Positions 1 through 8,458 of a stretch of DNA of 64,000 bases are shown in pieces. The notes under the pieces are model-generated. The model made no database searches. It saw only the letters and a program-made list of their open reading frames with translations, and was not told the DNA's origin. A program made the position numbers and the translations under genes. The DNA is taken from contig NZ_SSNH01000001.1 in NCBI RefSeq assembly GCF_005877005.1, positions 62,001 through 126,000 on the forward strand. The letters are read 5' to 3'. This DNA comes from Sinomonas susongensis (GTDB lineage: Bacteria > Actinomycetota > Actinomycetes > Actinomycetales > Micrococcaceae). Position 1 is the first letter of the stretch. Every line of letters begins with the position of its first letter.

Positions 1-285
1 CCAGACCACACGATCGTGCTGCTCATGGGGGTGCGCCGCCTCGCGCACTCCGTACGGCACCTGCTTGCGCACGGCCTCCCCGGCAGAACTCCCGTCGCGA
101 TCGTGGAGAGCGGCTGGACCGAGCGCCAGCGCGTCACGATCGGAACGCTCGAGACGATCGTGGACCAAGCCGAGCGCGTCGGCGTCGCGAACCCTGCCGT
201 CATCGTGGTGGGCGACGTCGTGCGTGTGAGCCCCTACGCCGTCGGCTCCCTGCCCAGCACGTCGGCCGCCCATCCGGCGCAGTGA
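1..285 (+). CDS. cobA: uroporphyrinogen-III C-methyltransferase, C-terminal part (5' truncated by window edge)
   Basis: The reading frame is open from base 1 and ends at a TGA at 283-285; the start lies outside the window. The visible 94 residues contain the MGVRRL segment, a P-V-A-I-V-E strand followed by the Q-R-VTIGTL motif, and the closing P-A-V-I-V-V-G-D-V-V strand. These are the C-terminal signatures of SUMT-type S-adenosylmethionine methyltransferases that make precorrin-2 for siroheme and cobalamin. The full protein could be a stand-alone CobA or a CysG-type fusion; the missing N terminus decides. Its closeness to a ferredoxin-NADP reductase suggests a sulfite/nitrite assimilation setting, because siroheme is the cofactor of those reductases, but that link is inferred from position only. 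Confidence 0.85.
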   Translation, partial: PDHTIVLLMGVRRLAHSVRHLLAHGLPGRTPVAIVESGWTERQRVTIGTLETIVDQAERVGVANPAVIVVGDVVRVSPYAVGSLPSTSAAHPAQ

Positions 286-328
286 GCGCCCACCGGAACC
301 TCTGAACCCCATCCGAAGGAACAACCCA

Positions 329-1804
329 GTGTCGAACACGAACTCCACCCCAGCCCGAGGCACGGCTGGACGCCCGCTCCGCATCGCCGTCGTCGGCTCC
401 GGCCCCGCCGGCGTCTACGCCGCCGACCTGCTCACCAAGAGCGCGCCCGCCGCGTCGGGTGAGCTCGCGCTGAGCATCGACCTCTTCGACCGCTACCCGG
501 CGCCCTACGGCCTCATCCGCTACGGCGTCGCGCCGGACCACCCGCGGATCAAGGGCATCGTCAACGCGCTCCACAAGGTCCTCGACCGGGGCGACATCCG
601 CTTCTTCGGCAACGTCGAGTACGGGACGGACCTCACGCTCGAGGACCTCCGCCGCCACTACGACGCCGTGATCTTCGCGACCGGCGCGATCAAGGACGCC
701 GACCTCAACATCCCGGGCATCGAGCTCGAGGGCTCCTTCGGCGCGGCAGACTTCGTCTCGTGGTACGACGGCCATCCCGACGTGCCCCGCGAGTGGCCGC
801 TCGAGGCCAAGGAGATCGCAGTGATCGGCAACGGCAACGTCGCGCTCGACGTCGCGCGGGTGCTCTCCAAGCACGCCGACGAGCTGCTCGTGACCGAGAT
901 CCCGGACAACGTGTACCGCATCCTCAAGGATTCACCGGTCACTGACGTGCACGTCTTCGGCCGGCGCGGCCCCGCGCAGGTCAAGTTCACCCCGCTCGAG
1001 CTCCGGGAGCTCTCGCACTCGCACGACGTCGATATCGTCCTGTACCCCGAGGACTTCGAGTTCGACGAGGCCTCGGACCGCGAGATCCAGACGAACAACC
1101 AGGTCAAGACGATGGTCGGCACGCTGACCAACTGGATCGCGGAGCAACCCGAAGACCTCTCCGAGCTCACCGCCTCCCGGCGCCTGCACCTGCACTTCCT
1201 GCACAGCCCGGTCGAGATCGTCGACTCGACCGAGACTCCGGGCAGGGTCGCCGGGATCCGCTTCGAGCGCACAGAGCTCGACGGCACGGGCAACGCGCGG
1301 GGTACGGGCGAGATCGTCGAGTACCCGGTCCAAGCTGTGTACCGCGCGATCGGCTACTTCGGTTCGCTGCTCCCCGACGTCGAGTTCGACCACACTCGCG
1401 GGGTGGTCCCCAACGACGGCGGTCGCGTCCTCGACGCCGAGGGCGCCTTCGTGCCCGGCCTCTACACGACGGGCTGGATCAAGCGCGGTCCCGTCGGTCT
1501 CATCGGCCACACGAAGGGCGACGCCCTCGAGACCATCGGCCACCTCCTCGAGGCCCGCGAGGACCTTCCGGTCGCAGCCGAGCCCCGGGAGGACTCTGTC
1601 GTCGCCCTCCTCGAGGAGCGGGGAACCGAGTACACGACCTGGGAAGGCTGGCTTGCCCTCGACGCGCACGAGCGCTCGCTCGGCGAAGCCGCCGATCCTG
1701 CCCCGACCCACAAGGGGCCGGTCGTGCGTGAGCGCGTGAAGGTCGTCGCGCGGGAGGAGATGGTGGGCATCTCCCGCGAGGGCGCGGCAGTCGCCGCCGG
1801 CTAG
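329..1804 (+). CDS. fprA: FAD-dependent ferredoxin--NADP+ reductase, FprA type (copy 1)
   Basis: This 491-residue protein belongs to the FprA/adrenodoxin-reductase family, which moves electrons between NADPH and ferredoxin through FAD. The N-terminal Rossmann motif VVGSGPAGVYAA (about residues 20-31) binds FAD, GNGNVALDVAR binds NADP, and the family blocks DRYPAPYGLIRYGVAPDH, FGRRGPAQVKFT and the C-terminal GWIKRGPVGLIGHTKGDA are intact. The GTG start at 329 is preceded by a GAAGGAACAA ribosome site. It follows the siroheme methyltransferase, consistent with supplying electrons to sulfite reductase. A second, very similar copy lies at 10442-11872. The 3' end interlocks with the convergent PucR gene: both stop codons are read from one CTAG at 1801-1804. 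Confidence 0.93.
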   Translation: MSNTNSTPARGTAGRPLRIAVVGSGPAGVYAADLLTKSAPAASGELALSIDLFDRYPAPYGLIRYGVAPDHPRIKGIVNALHKVLDRGDIRFFGNVEYGTDLTLEDLRRHYDAVIFATGAIKDADLNIPGIELEGSFGAADFVSWYDGHPDVPREWPLEAKEIAVIGNGNVALDVARVLSKHADELLVTEIPDNVYRILKDSPVTDVHVFGRRGPAQVKFTPLELRELSHSHDVDIVLYPEDFEFDEASDREIQTNNQVKTMVGTLTNWIAEQPEDLSELTASRRLHLHFLHSPVEIVDSTETPGRVAGIRFERTELDGTGNARGTGEIVEYPVQAVYRAIGYFGSLLPDVEFDHTRGVVPNDGGRVLDAEGAFVPGLYTTGWIKRGPVGLIGHTKGDALETIGHLLEAREDLPVAAEPREDSVVALLEERGTEYTTWEGWLALDAHERSLGEAADPAPTHKGPVVRERVKVVAREEMVGISREGAAVAAG

Positions 1805-3234
1805 GCGCGGGAGACCCGCCGCACCGCGAGCGCGAGGTAGAGCTGCACGCGGTCCGCGGTGACGGCGGGGTCGTAGCCCGTGAGCTCGGCGATCTGCGCG
1901 AGCCGGTACCGGACGGTGTTCCGGTGCAGGTTGAGGTCGTCGGCCACGGAGGCCACCGACCCGTTGAGGTTGAGGTACGTCTCGAGCGTGTGCACGAGCT
2001 CCGAGCCGTGCTGCTTGTCGAAGCGGACGAGGGGACCGATCGCCTCGCCCGCCATGTCAGCGAGCGGGACGTCCTCGCTCGAGAGCAGGAGCGAGGTGAG
2101 GCTCAGCCGCTCGGGTTCGTTGACCTCGAGCCCGCGCGCGGCCGCCTCCTTGGCCTCGAAGAAGCTCCAGCGCAGCCCGTTCGGCTTCGTGTAGCTGCCT
2201 CCGATGCCGATCGTCGCGTGAATCCCCGCCTCCACGAGGTGGTCGGCGAGACTCCTTGCGAGCTTGGGAGCGCGGCTTCCGTCGTCCTCGACCACGACGA
2301 CGAGGTCCCGGTCCACCATGGCGGTGACCGCGCCGTCGAGCACCGCGGGCAGTGTGGTGCCCCGCAGGTTCTTGTAGTGGGCGGCGGACTCCGCGAGCAG
2401 CACGACGTTCCGCTTGGTCGAATTGACCCCGACCCCCGCGAGGCGGCGCGAGGCCTCGTCCGTGTCGAGGGAGCCGCGTACGACGTCGGCCATCACCTGC
2501 CCGGCGAGGGCCCGCTGGGCCTGGCGCTGCTTCGTGAGGTTGTTGAGCTCGACGCTGATGAGGTTCTGGGCGTACCCGATGATTCCCGTGTCGTCGAAGG
2601 GCTTCCTGGCCCAGAGCGTGCACGCGTCGCGGCGCCCGGTGGGTACGGGGAAGGGGACCCAGCGGTCCATGGTCGGCGCCCCGGCGTCCTTGCTGCTCGA
2701 GTAGAGCTCCGCCGTGAACTGCGTGAGCACGAGCTCGGTGCCGAGCATCCCGCCGAGATGCTTGAGGAGCTCGGGGAGGCCGCCGCCGCTGAGGAGGGAG
2801 CGCGCGAGGATCTGGTGGTCGGCGATGAGCTTCTCGAGCTTGGCGTAGTGGTCGGCGGACAGCGAGTCGGCGACGAGCCGGCTGATCGCCATGAACGGGG
2901 TCTGGTACGGGACCTCGATGACGGGCAGTCCCCAGCGATTTGCTTCGGCGACGAGGGCCGGCGGAACGCTGTCGTGCCCGAGCCCCACCCCGAAGCCGAT
3001 CCCGACGGCTCCTGCGCGCTGCAGGACGCGGACGAAGCGCCGCTGCTCCTCGGCCGAACGCTGCCGCACTCCCGTCGTGAGCACGAGTTCCCCGCCGCTG
3101 AGGAACATCGACGGATTCTCCTGTTCGGTGACCGCCACCCACGCGATCTCGCGCCGGAGGGGCGCCGTTGCCGAACCTGCGAGCACGAGCCCGAGGCCGG
3201 GTGCCTCGAGCAGTGCGGAGAGGGTGAGAGCCAT
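1801..3234 (-). CDS. PucR-family transcriptional regulator
   Basis: The 477-residue protein has the PucR-type N-terminal domain (MALTLSALLEAPGLGLVLAG...), a GGDEF-like middle region and a C-terminal helix-turn-helix of the CdaR/PucR type (LETYLNLNGSVASVADDLNLHRNTVRYRL). This family senses small nitrogenous metabolites and usually activates neighbouring catabolic genes. The ATG at 3234 is chosen because it is the family N terminus and because TATAGT lies 6 nt upstream on this strand, a typical leaderless promoter; longer upstream extensions have no family similarity. It is divergent from an aminobutyraldehyde dehydrogenase-GABA transaminase pair, so control of GABA or putrescine breakdown is the likely job (inference). 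Confidence 0.9.
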   Translation of the reverse strand: MALTLSALLEAPGLGLVLAGSATAPLRREIAWVAVTEQENPSMFLSGGELVLTTGVRQRSAEEQRRFVRVLQRAGAVGIGFGVGLGHDSVPPALVAEANRWGLPVIEVPYQTPFMAISRLVADSLSADHYAKLEKLIADHQILARSLLSGGGLPELLKHLGGMLGTELVLTQFTAELYSSSKDAGAPTMDRWVPFPVPTGRRDACTLWARKPFDDTGIIGYAQNLISVELNNLTKQRQAQRALAGQVMADVVRGSLDTDEASRRLAGVGVNSTKRNVVLLAESAAHYKNLRGTTLPAVLDGAVTAMVDRDLVVVVEDDGSRAPKLARSLADHLVEAGIHATIGIGGSYTKPNGLRWSFFEAKEAAARGLEVNEPERLSLTSLLLSSEDVPLADMAGEAIGPLVRFDKQHGSELVHTLETYLNLNGSVASVADDLNLHRNTVRYRLAQIAELTGYDPAVTADRVQLYLALAVRRVSRA

Positions 3235-3265
3235 GCGACAACTATAGGGGTTGAGGGCTGGCCGT

Positions 3266-3297
3266 TTGCACCATGAGCCCGATCCTTTCCAGTGCAA
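3266..3297. promoter_or_regulatory. candidate PucR operator (inverted TTGCAC/GTGCAA)
   Basis: TTGCAC at 3266-3271 and GTGCAA at 3292-3297 form inverted half-sites separated by 20 bp in the divergent intergenic region between pucR and the aldehyde dehydrogenase. The spacing places the half-sites on one DNA face. Binding by the adjacent PucR protein is inference. Confidence 0.4.
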
Positions 3298-3327
3298 TCG
3301 GCCATACTCCGTGTGGCCTGCGTCGCC

Positions 3328-3333
3328 TAGTCT
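3328..3333 (+). promoter_or_regulatory. -10 element for the GABA catabolic pair
   Basis: TAGTCT at 3328-3333 is the best -10 hexamer upstream of the GTG start at 3386 and would give a leader of about 45 nt carrying the GAGGAAAG ribosome site. Confidence 0.4.
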
Positions 3334-3385
3334 CGTGGGGAGGCCGGAGTGGCCCCGAGAGACCCAGCGAACGAGGAAAGACACC

Positions 3386-4816
3386 GTGGTCCAGACCTTG
3401 CAGAACTTCATCGGCGGCGAGTTCGTGACGCCGACCGGCACCGAGGTGCTCGAGATCGTCAACCCGACGAACGGGGAAGTCGTCGCGCACGCCCCCGTCT
3501 CGATCGCGGAGGACGTCGACGCCGCGATGGCGGCCGCTGAGGGCGCCTTCTCGGGATGGAAGCGCACGACGCCGAGCGAGCGGCAGCGTCTCCTGCTGCG
3601 CCTCGCAGACGCGGTCGAGGCCGCGAGCGACGAGCTCGTCGAGGCGCAGCACCGGAACACGGGCCAGGTGCGTTCGCTCATCGCCTCGGAAGAGGTCGCA
3701 GCAGGCGCGGACCAGCTGCGCTTCTTCGCGGGCGCCGCCCGGCTGCTGGAAGGCAAGTCGGCGGGGGAGTACTTCGAGGGGCACACCTCGTTCGTGCGGC
3801 GCGAGCCGATCGGCGTCGTCGCCCAGGTGGCTCCCTGGAACTACCCGTTCCTCATGGCGATCTGGAAGATCGGGCCGGCCCTCGCGGCCGGGAACACGGT
3901 CGTCCTCAAGCCCTCTGACACCACTCCGGAGTCGACCCTCGTGCTCGCCCGGCTGATCCAGGGCATCTTCCCCGCCGGCGTCGTGAACGTCGTGCTCGGC
4001 AACGGGGCCACGGGCGCCCTCATGGTCGAGCACCCCGTGCCCGGCCTCGTGTCGATCACGGGCTCCGTGCGGGCTGGCGTCGCCGTCGCGACCGGGGCGG
4101 CGAAGGGCCTCAAGCGGGCCCATCTCGAGCTCGGCGGGAAGGCACCCGCCGTCGTCTTCGCCGACGCCGACCTCAAGAAGTCAGCCGCCGCGATTGCCGA
4201 GTTCGCCTTCTTCAACGCGGGGCAGGACTGCACGGCGATCACGCGCGTGCTGGTCGAGGATGACGCGCACGACGAGTTCGTCCGGCTCCTGGTCGAGCAC
4301 ACCAAGACCCTCGAGACGGGCCACGAGGACGACGCAGAGAACTACTTCGGACCCCTGAACAACGTGAACCACTTCAACGCCGTCACCCACGTCGTCGAGG
4401 CGCTTCCCGAGTACGCTCGGGTCGAGACCGGCGGCCACCGGACGGGGGAGAAGGGCTTCTTCTTCGAGCCCACCGTCATCACGGGCGTGCATCAGGACGA
4501 CGACGTCGTCCAGAAGGAGACGTTCGGCCCGGTCCTCACGGTCCAGAGGTTCACGAGCGAGGACGAGGCCGTCGAGCTCGCGAACGACGTCGAGTACGCC
4601 CTCGCCTCGAGCGTGTGGACCTCGAACCACGGCCGCGCCATGCGGCTGGCCCGCGACCTGGACTTCGGCGCGGTCTGGATCAACACCCACATCCTGCTCA
4701 CGGCGGAGATGCCCCACGGAGGCTTCAAGCAGTCCGGGTACGGCAAGGACCTCTCCATGTACTCGGTCGAGGACTACACGCGTATCAAGCACGTCATGAG
4801 CAACCTGGACGCCTGA
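3386..4816 (+). CDS. gamma-aminobutyraldehyde dehydrogenase / betaine-aldehyde-type dehydrogenase
   Basis: This 476-residue NAD(P)-dependent aldehyde dehydrogenase has the full ALDH fold: the cofactor strand WNYPFLMAIWKIGPALAAGN, the TGSVRAG turn, the catalytic glutamate in HLELGGKAP (Glu248) and the catalytic cysteine in GQDCTA (Cys282). Overall it resembles PatD/PuuC-like aminobutyraldehyde dehydrogenases, which oxidise 4-aminobutanal from putrescine to GABA. The GTG at 3386 fits the family N terminus (QNFIGGEFV...) and a GAGGAAAG site; a longer in-frame extension from 3251 has no homology. The next gene, 52 bp downstream, is a GABA transaminase, so the two catalyse consecutive steps. Substrate is assigned from context; a related amino-aldehyde cannot be excluded. 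Confidence 0.85.
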   Translation: MVQTLQNFIGGEFVTPTGTEVLEIVNPTNGEVVAHAPVSIAEDVDAAMAAAEGAFSGWKRTTPSERQRLLLRLADAVEAASDELVEAQHRNTGQVRSLIASEEVAAGADQLRFFAGAARLLEGKSAGEYFEGHTSFVRREPIGVVAQVAPWNYPFLMAIWKIGPALAAGNTVVLKPSDTTPESTLVLARLIQGIFPAGVVNVVLGNGATGALMVEHPVPGLVSITGSVRAGVAVATGAAKGLKRAHLELGGKAPAVVFADADLKKSAAAIAEFAFFNAGQDCTAITRVLVEDDAHDEFVRLLVEHTKTLETGHEDDAENYFGPLNNVNHFNAVTHVVEALPEYARVETGGHRTGEKGFFFEPTVITGVHQDDDVVQKETFGPVLTVQRFTSEDEAVELANDVEYALASSVWTSNHGRAMRLARDLDFGAVWINTHILLTAEMPHGGFKQSGYGKDLSMYSVEDYTRIKHVMSNLDA

Positions 4817-4867
4817 AGGCGCGGAAACGCCTGAAGCCGCCGGAAAAGCTTGGAAAGGAACCACTCA

Positions 4868-6229
4868 ATGGACATCACGTACCGTCTCGAGCAGAAGCGC
4901 AGGGTCCTCGGGGACTTCCCCGGCCCCAAGTCCCTCGAACTCGCCGCCCGCCGCGCGGCAAGCGTCGCCAAGGGCGTCGCCTCCTCCGTCCCCGTCTACG
5001 TCGCAGACGCTGACGGCGGAGTGATCCACGACGTCGACGGCAACTCGTTCATCGACCTCGGCTCCGGCATCGCGGTGACGACTGTCGGCGCGTCGGACGC
5101 CGCCGTCGTCGGCGCCGTCAAGGAGCAGGTGGAGCACTTCACGCACACGTGCTTCATGGTCTCCCCCTACGAGGGCTACGTGGCCGTTGCCGAGAAGCTC
5201 AACCGGCTCACGCCCGGCGAGCACGAGAAGCGCACCGTCCTGTTCAACTCCGGTGCGGAGGCCGTCGAGAACGCCGTGAAGATCGCCCGTGTCGCGACCG
5301 GCCGCGACGCCGTTGTGGCGTTCGACCACGCCTACCACGGCCGCACCAACCTCACGATGGGCCTCACCGCGAAGGCGATGCCCTACAAGCACGGCTTCGG
5401 CCCGTTCGCCGGCGAGATCTACCGCGCCCCGATGAGCTACCCGTTCCGCGAGGAGAACCCGCAGATCACGGGCAAGGAAGCCGCCGAGCGCGCGATCCTC
5501 CTGATCCAGAAGCAGATCGGCGCGGACCAGGTTGCGGCCATCATCATCGAGCCGATCCAGGGCGAGGGCGGCTTCATCGTCCCTGCGGACGGCTTCCTGC
5601 CGCGCATCGCCGAGTTCGCCAAGGAGAACGGCATCGTCTTCATCGCGGACGAGGTCCAGTCGGGCTTCTGCCGGACGGGCGAGTGGTTCGCGGTGCAGCA
5701 CGAGGGCGTTGTCCCGGACCTCATCACGACGGCGAAGGGCATCGCTGGCGGCATGCCCCTCTCGGCGGTGACGGGTCGCGCTGAACTGCTCGACGCCGTC
5801 CACGGTGGCGGTCTCGGCGGCACCTACGGCGGAAACCCGGTGGCCTGCGCGGCAGCGCTCGCCGCGATCGAGACGATGGACAGCCAGGACCTGCGCGGCC
5901 GGGCCCGCGAGATCGAGGCGACGGTCAAGCGCCGCCTCGGCGCGCTGCGCGACGAGCTCGGCGCCGACAGCATCGTCGGCGACCTCCGTGGGCGCGGCGC
6001 GATGCTCGCGATCGAGTTCGTCAAGAAGGGCAGCGCGACCACGACCAAGGAGCCCGACGCGGACGCGACCAAGAAGATCGCGGAGTACTGCCTCAAGGAG
6101 GGTGTCATCATCCTCACGTGCGGCACCTACGGCAACGTGATCCGCCTGCTCCCGCCGCTCGTCATCAGCGACGAGCTGCTCGCCGACGGCCTCGACGTGC
6201 TCGAAGCGGCGATCCGCGCCAACTCCTGA
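4868..6229 (+). CDS. gabT: 4-aminobutyrate--2-oxoglutarate transaminase
   Basis: A 453-residue class-III PLP aminotransferase that converts GABA and 2-oxoglutarate to succinate semialdehyde and glutamate. GSGIAVTTVGASD, NSGAEAVENAVKIAR, the histidine-rich DHAYHGRTNLTMGLT, IIEPIQGEGGF and the aspartate of ADEVQSGF are GabT hallmarks; the PLP-binding lysine lies in TTAKGIAGG (about Lys290). The ATG at 4868 is preceded by GGAAAGGAA. It is co-directional with the upstream dehydrogenase and ends at a strong stem-loop, so the two form a bicistronic unit probably controlled by the divergent PucR protein. No succinate-semialdehyde dehydrogenase is present nearby. Confidence 0.93.
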   Translation: MDITYRLEQKRRVLGDFPGPKSLELAARRAASVAKGVASSVPVYVADADGGVIHDVDGNSFIDLGSGIAVTTVGASDAAVVGAVKEQVEHFTHTCFMVSPYEGYVAVAEKLNRLTPGEHEKRTVLFNSGAEAVENAVKIARVATGRDAVVAFDHAYHGRTNLTMGLTAKAMPYKHGFGPFAGEIYRAPMSYPFREENPQITGKEAAERAILLIQKQIGADQVAAIIIEPIQGEGGFIVPADGFLPRIAEFAKENGIVFIADEVQSGFCRTGEWFAVQHEGVVPDLITTAKGIAGGMPLSAVTGRAELLDAVHGGGLGGTYGGNPVACAAALAAIETMDSQDLRGRAREIEATVKRRLGALRDELGADSIVGDLRGRGAMLAIEFVKKGSATTTKEPDADATKKIAEYCLKEGVIILTCGTYGNVIRLLPPLVISDELLADGLDVLEAAIRANS

Positions 6230-6240
6230 CGATCCGGCTC

Positions 6241-6293
6241 GGCCGCCCCGGGCTGCAGACGCGAGGACCACGCGCCTGCAGCCCGGGGCGGCC
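6241..6293 (+). terminator. stem-loop terminator after gabT
   Basis: A perfect 18-bp inverted repeat (arms 6241-6258 and 6276-6293) with a 17-nt loop lies 12 bp after the gabT stop and is followed by TCTCGTTT. It is of the U-poor type common in high-GC bacteria. Confidence 0.75.
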
Positions 6294-6322
6294 TCTCGTT
6301 TCTGTGACGTAGAGTCGGCTCC

Positions 6323-7195
6323 ATGCGGTATGTCGTCGGATACCAGTCGGACGAGCGCGGAGGGGACGCGGTCGCTCTCGGCGTCGCCATCGCCCGGGCC
6401 CAGGGCGCCAAGCTGGACATCATGCTCGTCCTCGACGAGGACGCACCCTACGTCGCCGTCGATCCGGACGGCCCTCGCGGCAACCCGTTGGAGCAGCTCG
6501 TCCTGACGGCCCAGCGCAAGGCTTTGGCCCTGGTCCCGGAGGACGTCGACGCTGAGTTCCACGTGCGACGGGGAACCTCGGCTCCGGCCGTCCTCATCGA
6601 GGCCGCGGTGGAGTTCGAGGCCGCACTCATCGTGGTCGGCGCGGCAAGCAACGGCCTGTTCAAGCGCTACACGGTCGGTACGGTGGCCAACGCGCTCCTC
6701 CACGCGTCGCCGGTCCCCGTGGCCCTTGCGCCGCGGGGCTACACCCGCACCGACCCCATCCAACGGCTCACGGCCTTCATCGGCCACAGGCAGGGCGCGG
6801 ATGCCGCGGTCGATGTAGCGCTCGTTGCCGCGGGGCGCCGCGACGTTCCACTGCGCCTCGTCTCCCTCGTGGAGCTCGACGAGCGGGGAGAGCACGGCGA
6901 GAACGTCAACGCCGCGCATCGCCACGCGAACACCGTCCTCGCAGACGCCGCGCACCGGTTGCCCAAGGGCCATGAGGCAAGTGTCGAGGTGGCGCACGGG
7001 CGCACTTTCGAGGAGGCCGTCGACAGCATCGACTGGCTCGAAGGGGAGCTCGTGATCATCGGTTCGAGCCGGCTCGCCCAGAAGCGCCGCCTGTTCCTCG
7101 GCTCCACAGCGAACAAGATCCTGCGAGTGCTCCCGGTCCCGCTCGTCGTCGTGCCCCTCGAATACGAACGTGCGGAGTCCCACCCGCTCGGCTAG
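6323..7195 (+). CDS. universal stress protein, two UspA domains
   Basis: The 290-residue protein contains two UspA domains. The first (about residues 1-140) has VGYQSDERGGDAVALGVAIA, the VVGAASNGLFKRYTVGTVANALLHASPVPV phosphate/adenine loop and PVALAP. The second (about 150-285) ends in IIGSSRLAQKRRLFLGSTANKILRVLPVPLVVVP. The G-2x-G-9x-G-S/T ATP motif is close to consensus in both, so nucleotide binding is likely. It is transcribed alone: TAGAGT at 6310-6315 lies 7 nt before ATG 6323, giving a leaderless message, and the previous operon is closed by a terminator. The physiological trigger cannot be told from sequence. Confidence 0.88.
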   Translation: MRYVVGYQSDERGGDAVALGVAIARAQGAKLDIMLVLDEDAPYVAVDPDGPRGNPLEQLVLTAQRKALALVPEDVDAEFHVRRGTSAPAVLIEAAVEFEAALIVVGAASNGLFKRYTVGTVANALLHASPVPVALAPRGYTRTDPIQRLTAFIGHRQGADAAVDVALVAAGRRDVPLRLVSLVELDERGEHGENVNAAHRHANTVLADAAHRLPKGHEASVEVAHGRTFEEAVDSIDWLEGELVIIGSSRLAQKRRLFLGSTANKILRVLPVPLVVVPLEYERAESHPLG

Positions 7196-7205
7196 CTTCT
7201 GGGAC

Positions 7206-7279
7206 CGGCGCAGCCGTCCGCAGCGGCACCGCCGTCCTCAAGCGGCATAGCCGTCCCGCAGCGGCACAGCCGTCCCGCA
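7206..7279 (+). repeat. left 19-bp repeat array beside the DUF559 gene
   Basis: Three full 19-bp units begin at 7223, 7242 and 7261, with a degenerate partial unit before them. The consensus is GCGGCAYAGCCGTCCCGCA. A related array in inverted orientation lies at 8496-8548 on the other side of the DUF559 gene. The rest of the 7196-7386 gap holds no gene. Confidence 0.85.
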
Positions 7280-7386
7280 CGCCCGACGGTTCTGCCGTCG
7301 AAGGACGGTCGAAACCCGCCTTGCCAGGAACCAGGTCACAGGCCGGGATCGGTCACAAGCCGAGACCGGTCCCAGGCCAAGACCAG

Positions 7387-8349
7387 TCACAACGCGAGCC
7401 TTCGGGCCCGCTTGAACGCCGCAGCGACCTTCGCCGGTATAGCGCCGGGAACCGAAAGCTCGGCCCAACGGGCTCGGACGAGCGTCCACCCTTCCGCGAC
7501 GAGGGCATTCTCCCGACGGCGCTCGGCGAGAAGGACAGAAGGAATTGGACGATAGTCGAAGTACTTGTTCTCGCCGTCGAACTTGAGAATCACCATCACG
7601 TCCGGCCACGCGAAATCAGCCCGGAAGGTGCCCTCGGCCGTGCGGATCTCGAATTGGAGCTCGGGCGAGGGGAGGCCCGCGGCGGCCAACGCCAGTCGAG
7701 TCCGGGTCTCGCCCGGCGATTCGGAGCGGGGATCCAGCACGCCGAGAAGCTTTTCGAGGCGACGTGATCCTCGAGCCGATCCCGTCCGTTCAGCGGCTGC
7801 GCGGATCCCCTCGACCGTCGCACCCATCCGCAGGGCATGGTCTCCGATGATGGCGGCCCGCTCAAGGTCGCTGGTTCTCGCGCAGTCCAATACGGTCCGC
7901 TCGAGCGTCGTCGCCCGGGCAACGTTGCCCGAGCTGAGGTGGATCGCAGTGATGTCCTCCTCGGGCAGTCGAAGGCGGTGCGGCATCACGTCGGAACCGT
8001 GGCTCGCCCTCGACGCCGAGTAGGGGACGGTCACATGGACCTGCTCGTCCCTGTCCCAGGTCGAGCAGCGCCGCAGTCGAGCGGCCGAGACATGGCTGTA
8101 GACGGATTGGCCGCGGGTAGCCAGCCAGTGGGCCTCGATGCGGAACCGATCGCGCTCCCACGGGGAGAGGGCCAGCCAGAGGTCGCGACGCACGTACACA
8201 CCCCGACGGACGCGCAAGAGGATCCCTTCGCGGACTGCGGCTGTGAGGGCCCGGTGGTCGACCCCCGCCACGCGAAGCTGATTCGACGATGCAATCCCCT
8301 CCGCGGGCCATCGAGAAGCGAGCAGTTTCGAGAGCTGGTGTGAAGACAT
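7387..8349 (-). CDS. AbiEi-like winged-helix protein with DUF559 (PD-(D/E)XK-like) domain
   Basis: The 320-residue protein has an N-terminal winged-helix segment of the AbiEi antitoxin-like type (about residues 1-60, with RVAGVDHRALTAAVREGILLRVRRGVYV) and a C-terminal DUF559 domain (about 205-315) related to very-short-patch-repair endonucleases. In the nuclease core the first acidic residue is present (Asp245 in RADFAWPD), but the usual glutamate of the E-F-D-G motif is lysine (Lys256 in VILKFDG), which may make it catalytically inactive. Such proteins are abundant and variable in Actinobacteria; their role is unknown, and defence or toxin-antitoxin functions are guesses. No cognate toxin is adjacent. 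ATG 8349 is the only good start. Repeat arrays flank both ends. Confidence 0.8.
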   Translation of the reverse strand: MSSHQLSKLLASRWPAEGIASSNQLRVAGVDHRALTAAVREGILLRVRRGVYVRRDLWLALSPWERDRFRIEAHWLATRGQSVYSHVSAARLRRCSTWDRDEQVHVTVPYSASRASHGSDVMPHRLRLPEEDITAIHLSSGNVARATTLERTVLDCARTSDLERAAIIGDHALRMGATVEGIRAAAERTGSARGSRRLEKLLGVLDPRSESPGETRTRLALAAAGLPSPELQFEIRTAEGTFRADFAWPDVMVILKFDGENKYFDYRPIPSVLLAERRRENALVAEGWTLVRARWAELSVPGAIPAKVAAAFKRARRLAL

Positions 8350-8399
8350 GGCGCCAGTCTCGTAGCGCTCGGGTCGTCGAGGGAGCGAATCGTGGCTCT

Positions 8400-8446
8400 A
8401 TGTGGACAACGGCCGTCTGTGGACAACGCACGTATGTGGGCAACGA
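8400..8446 (+). repeat. degenerate TGTGGACAAC repeats upstream of the DUF559 gene
   Basis: TGTGGACAAC occurs twice, starting at 8401 and 8419, and a third variant TGTGGGCAAC starts at 8435. They sit between the start of the DUF559 gene and the larger inverted array. Confidence 0.6.
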
Positions 8447-8458
8447 CCGTCCCTGAAC

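Noticed and set aside
4865-7183. A 772-codon open frame on the minus strand
   Set aside because: It is antisense to gabT and the universal stress protein, both with full family motifs. Long open frames opposite real genes are expected in high-GC DNA; its translation is low-complexity Arg/Asp/Glu.
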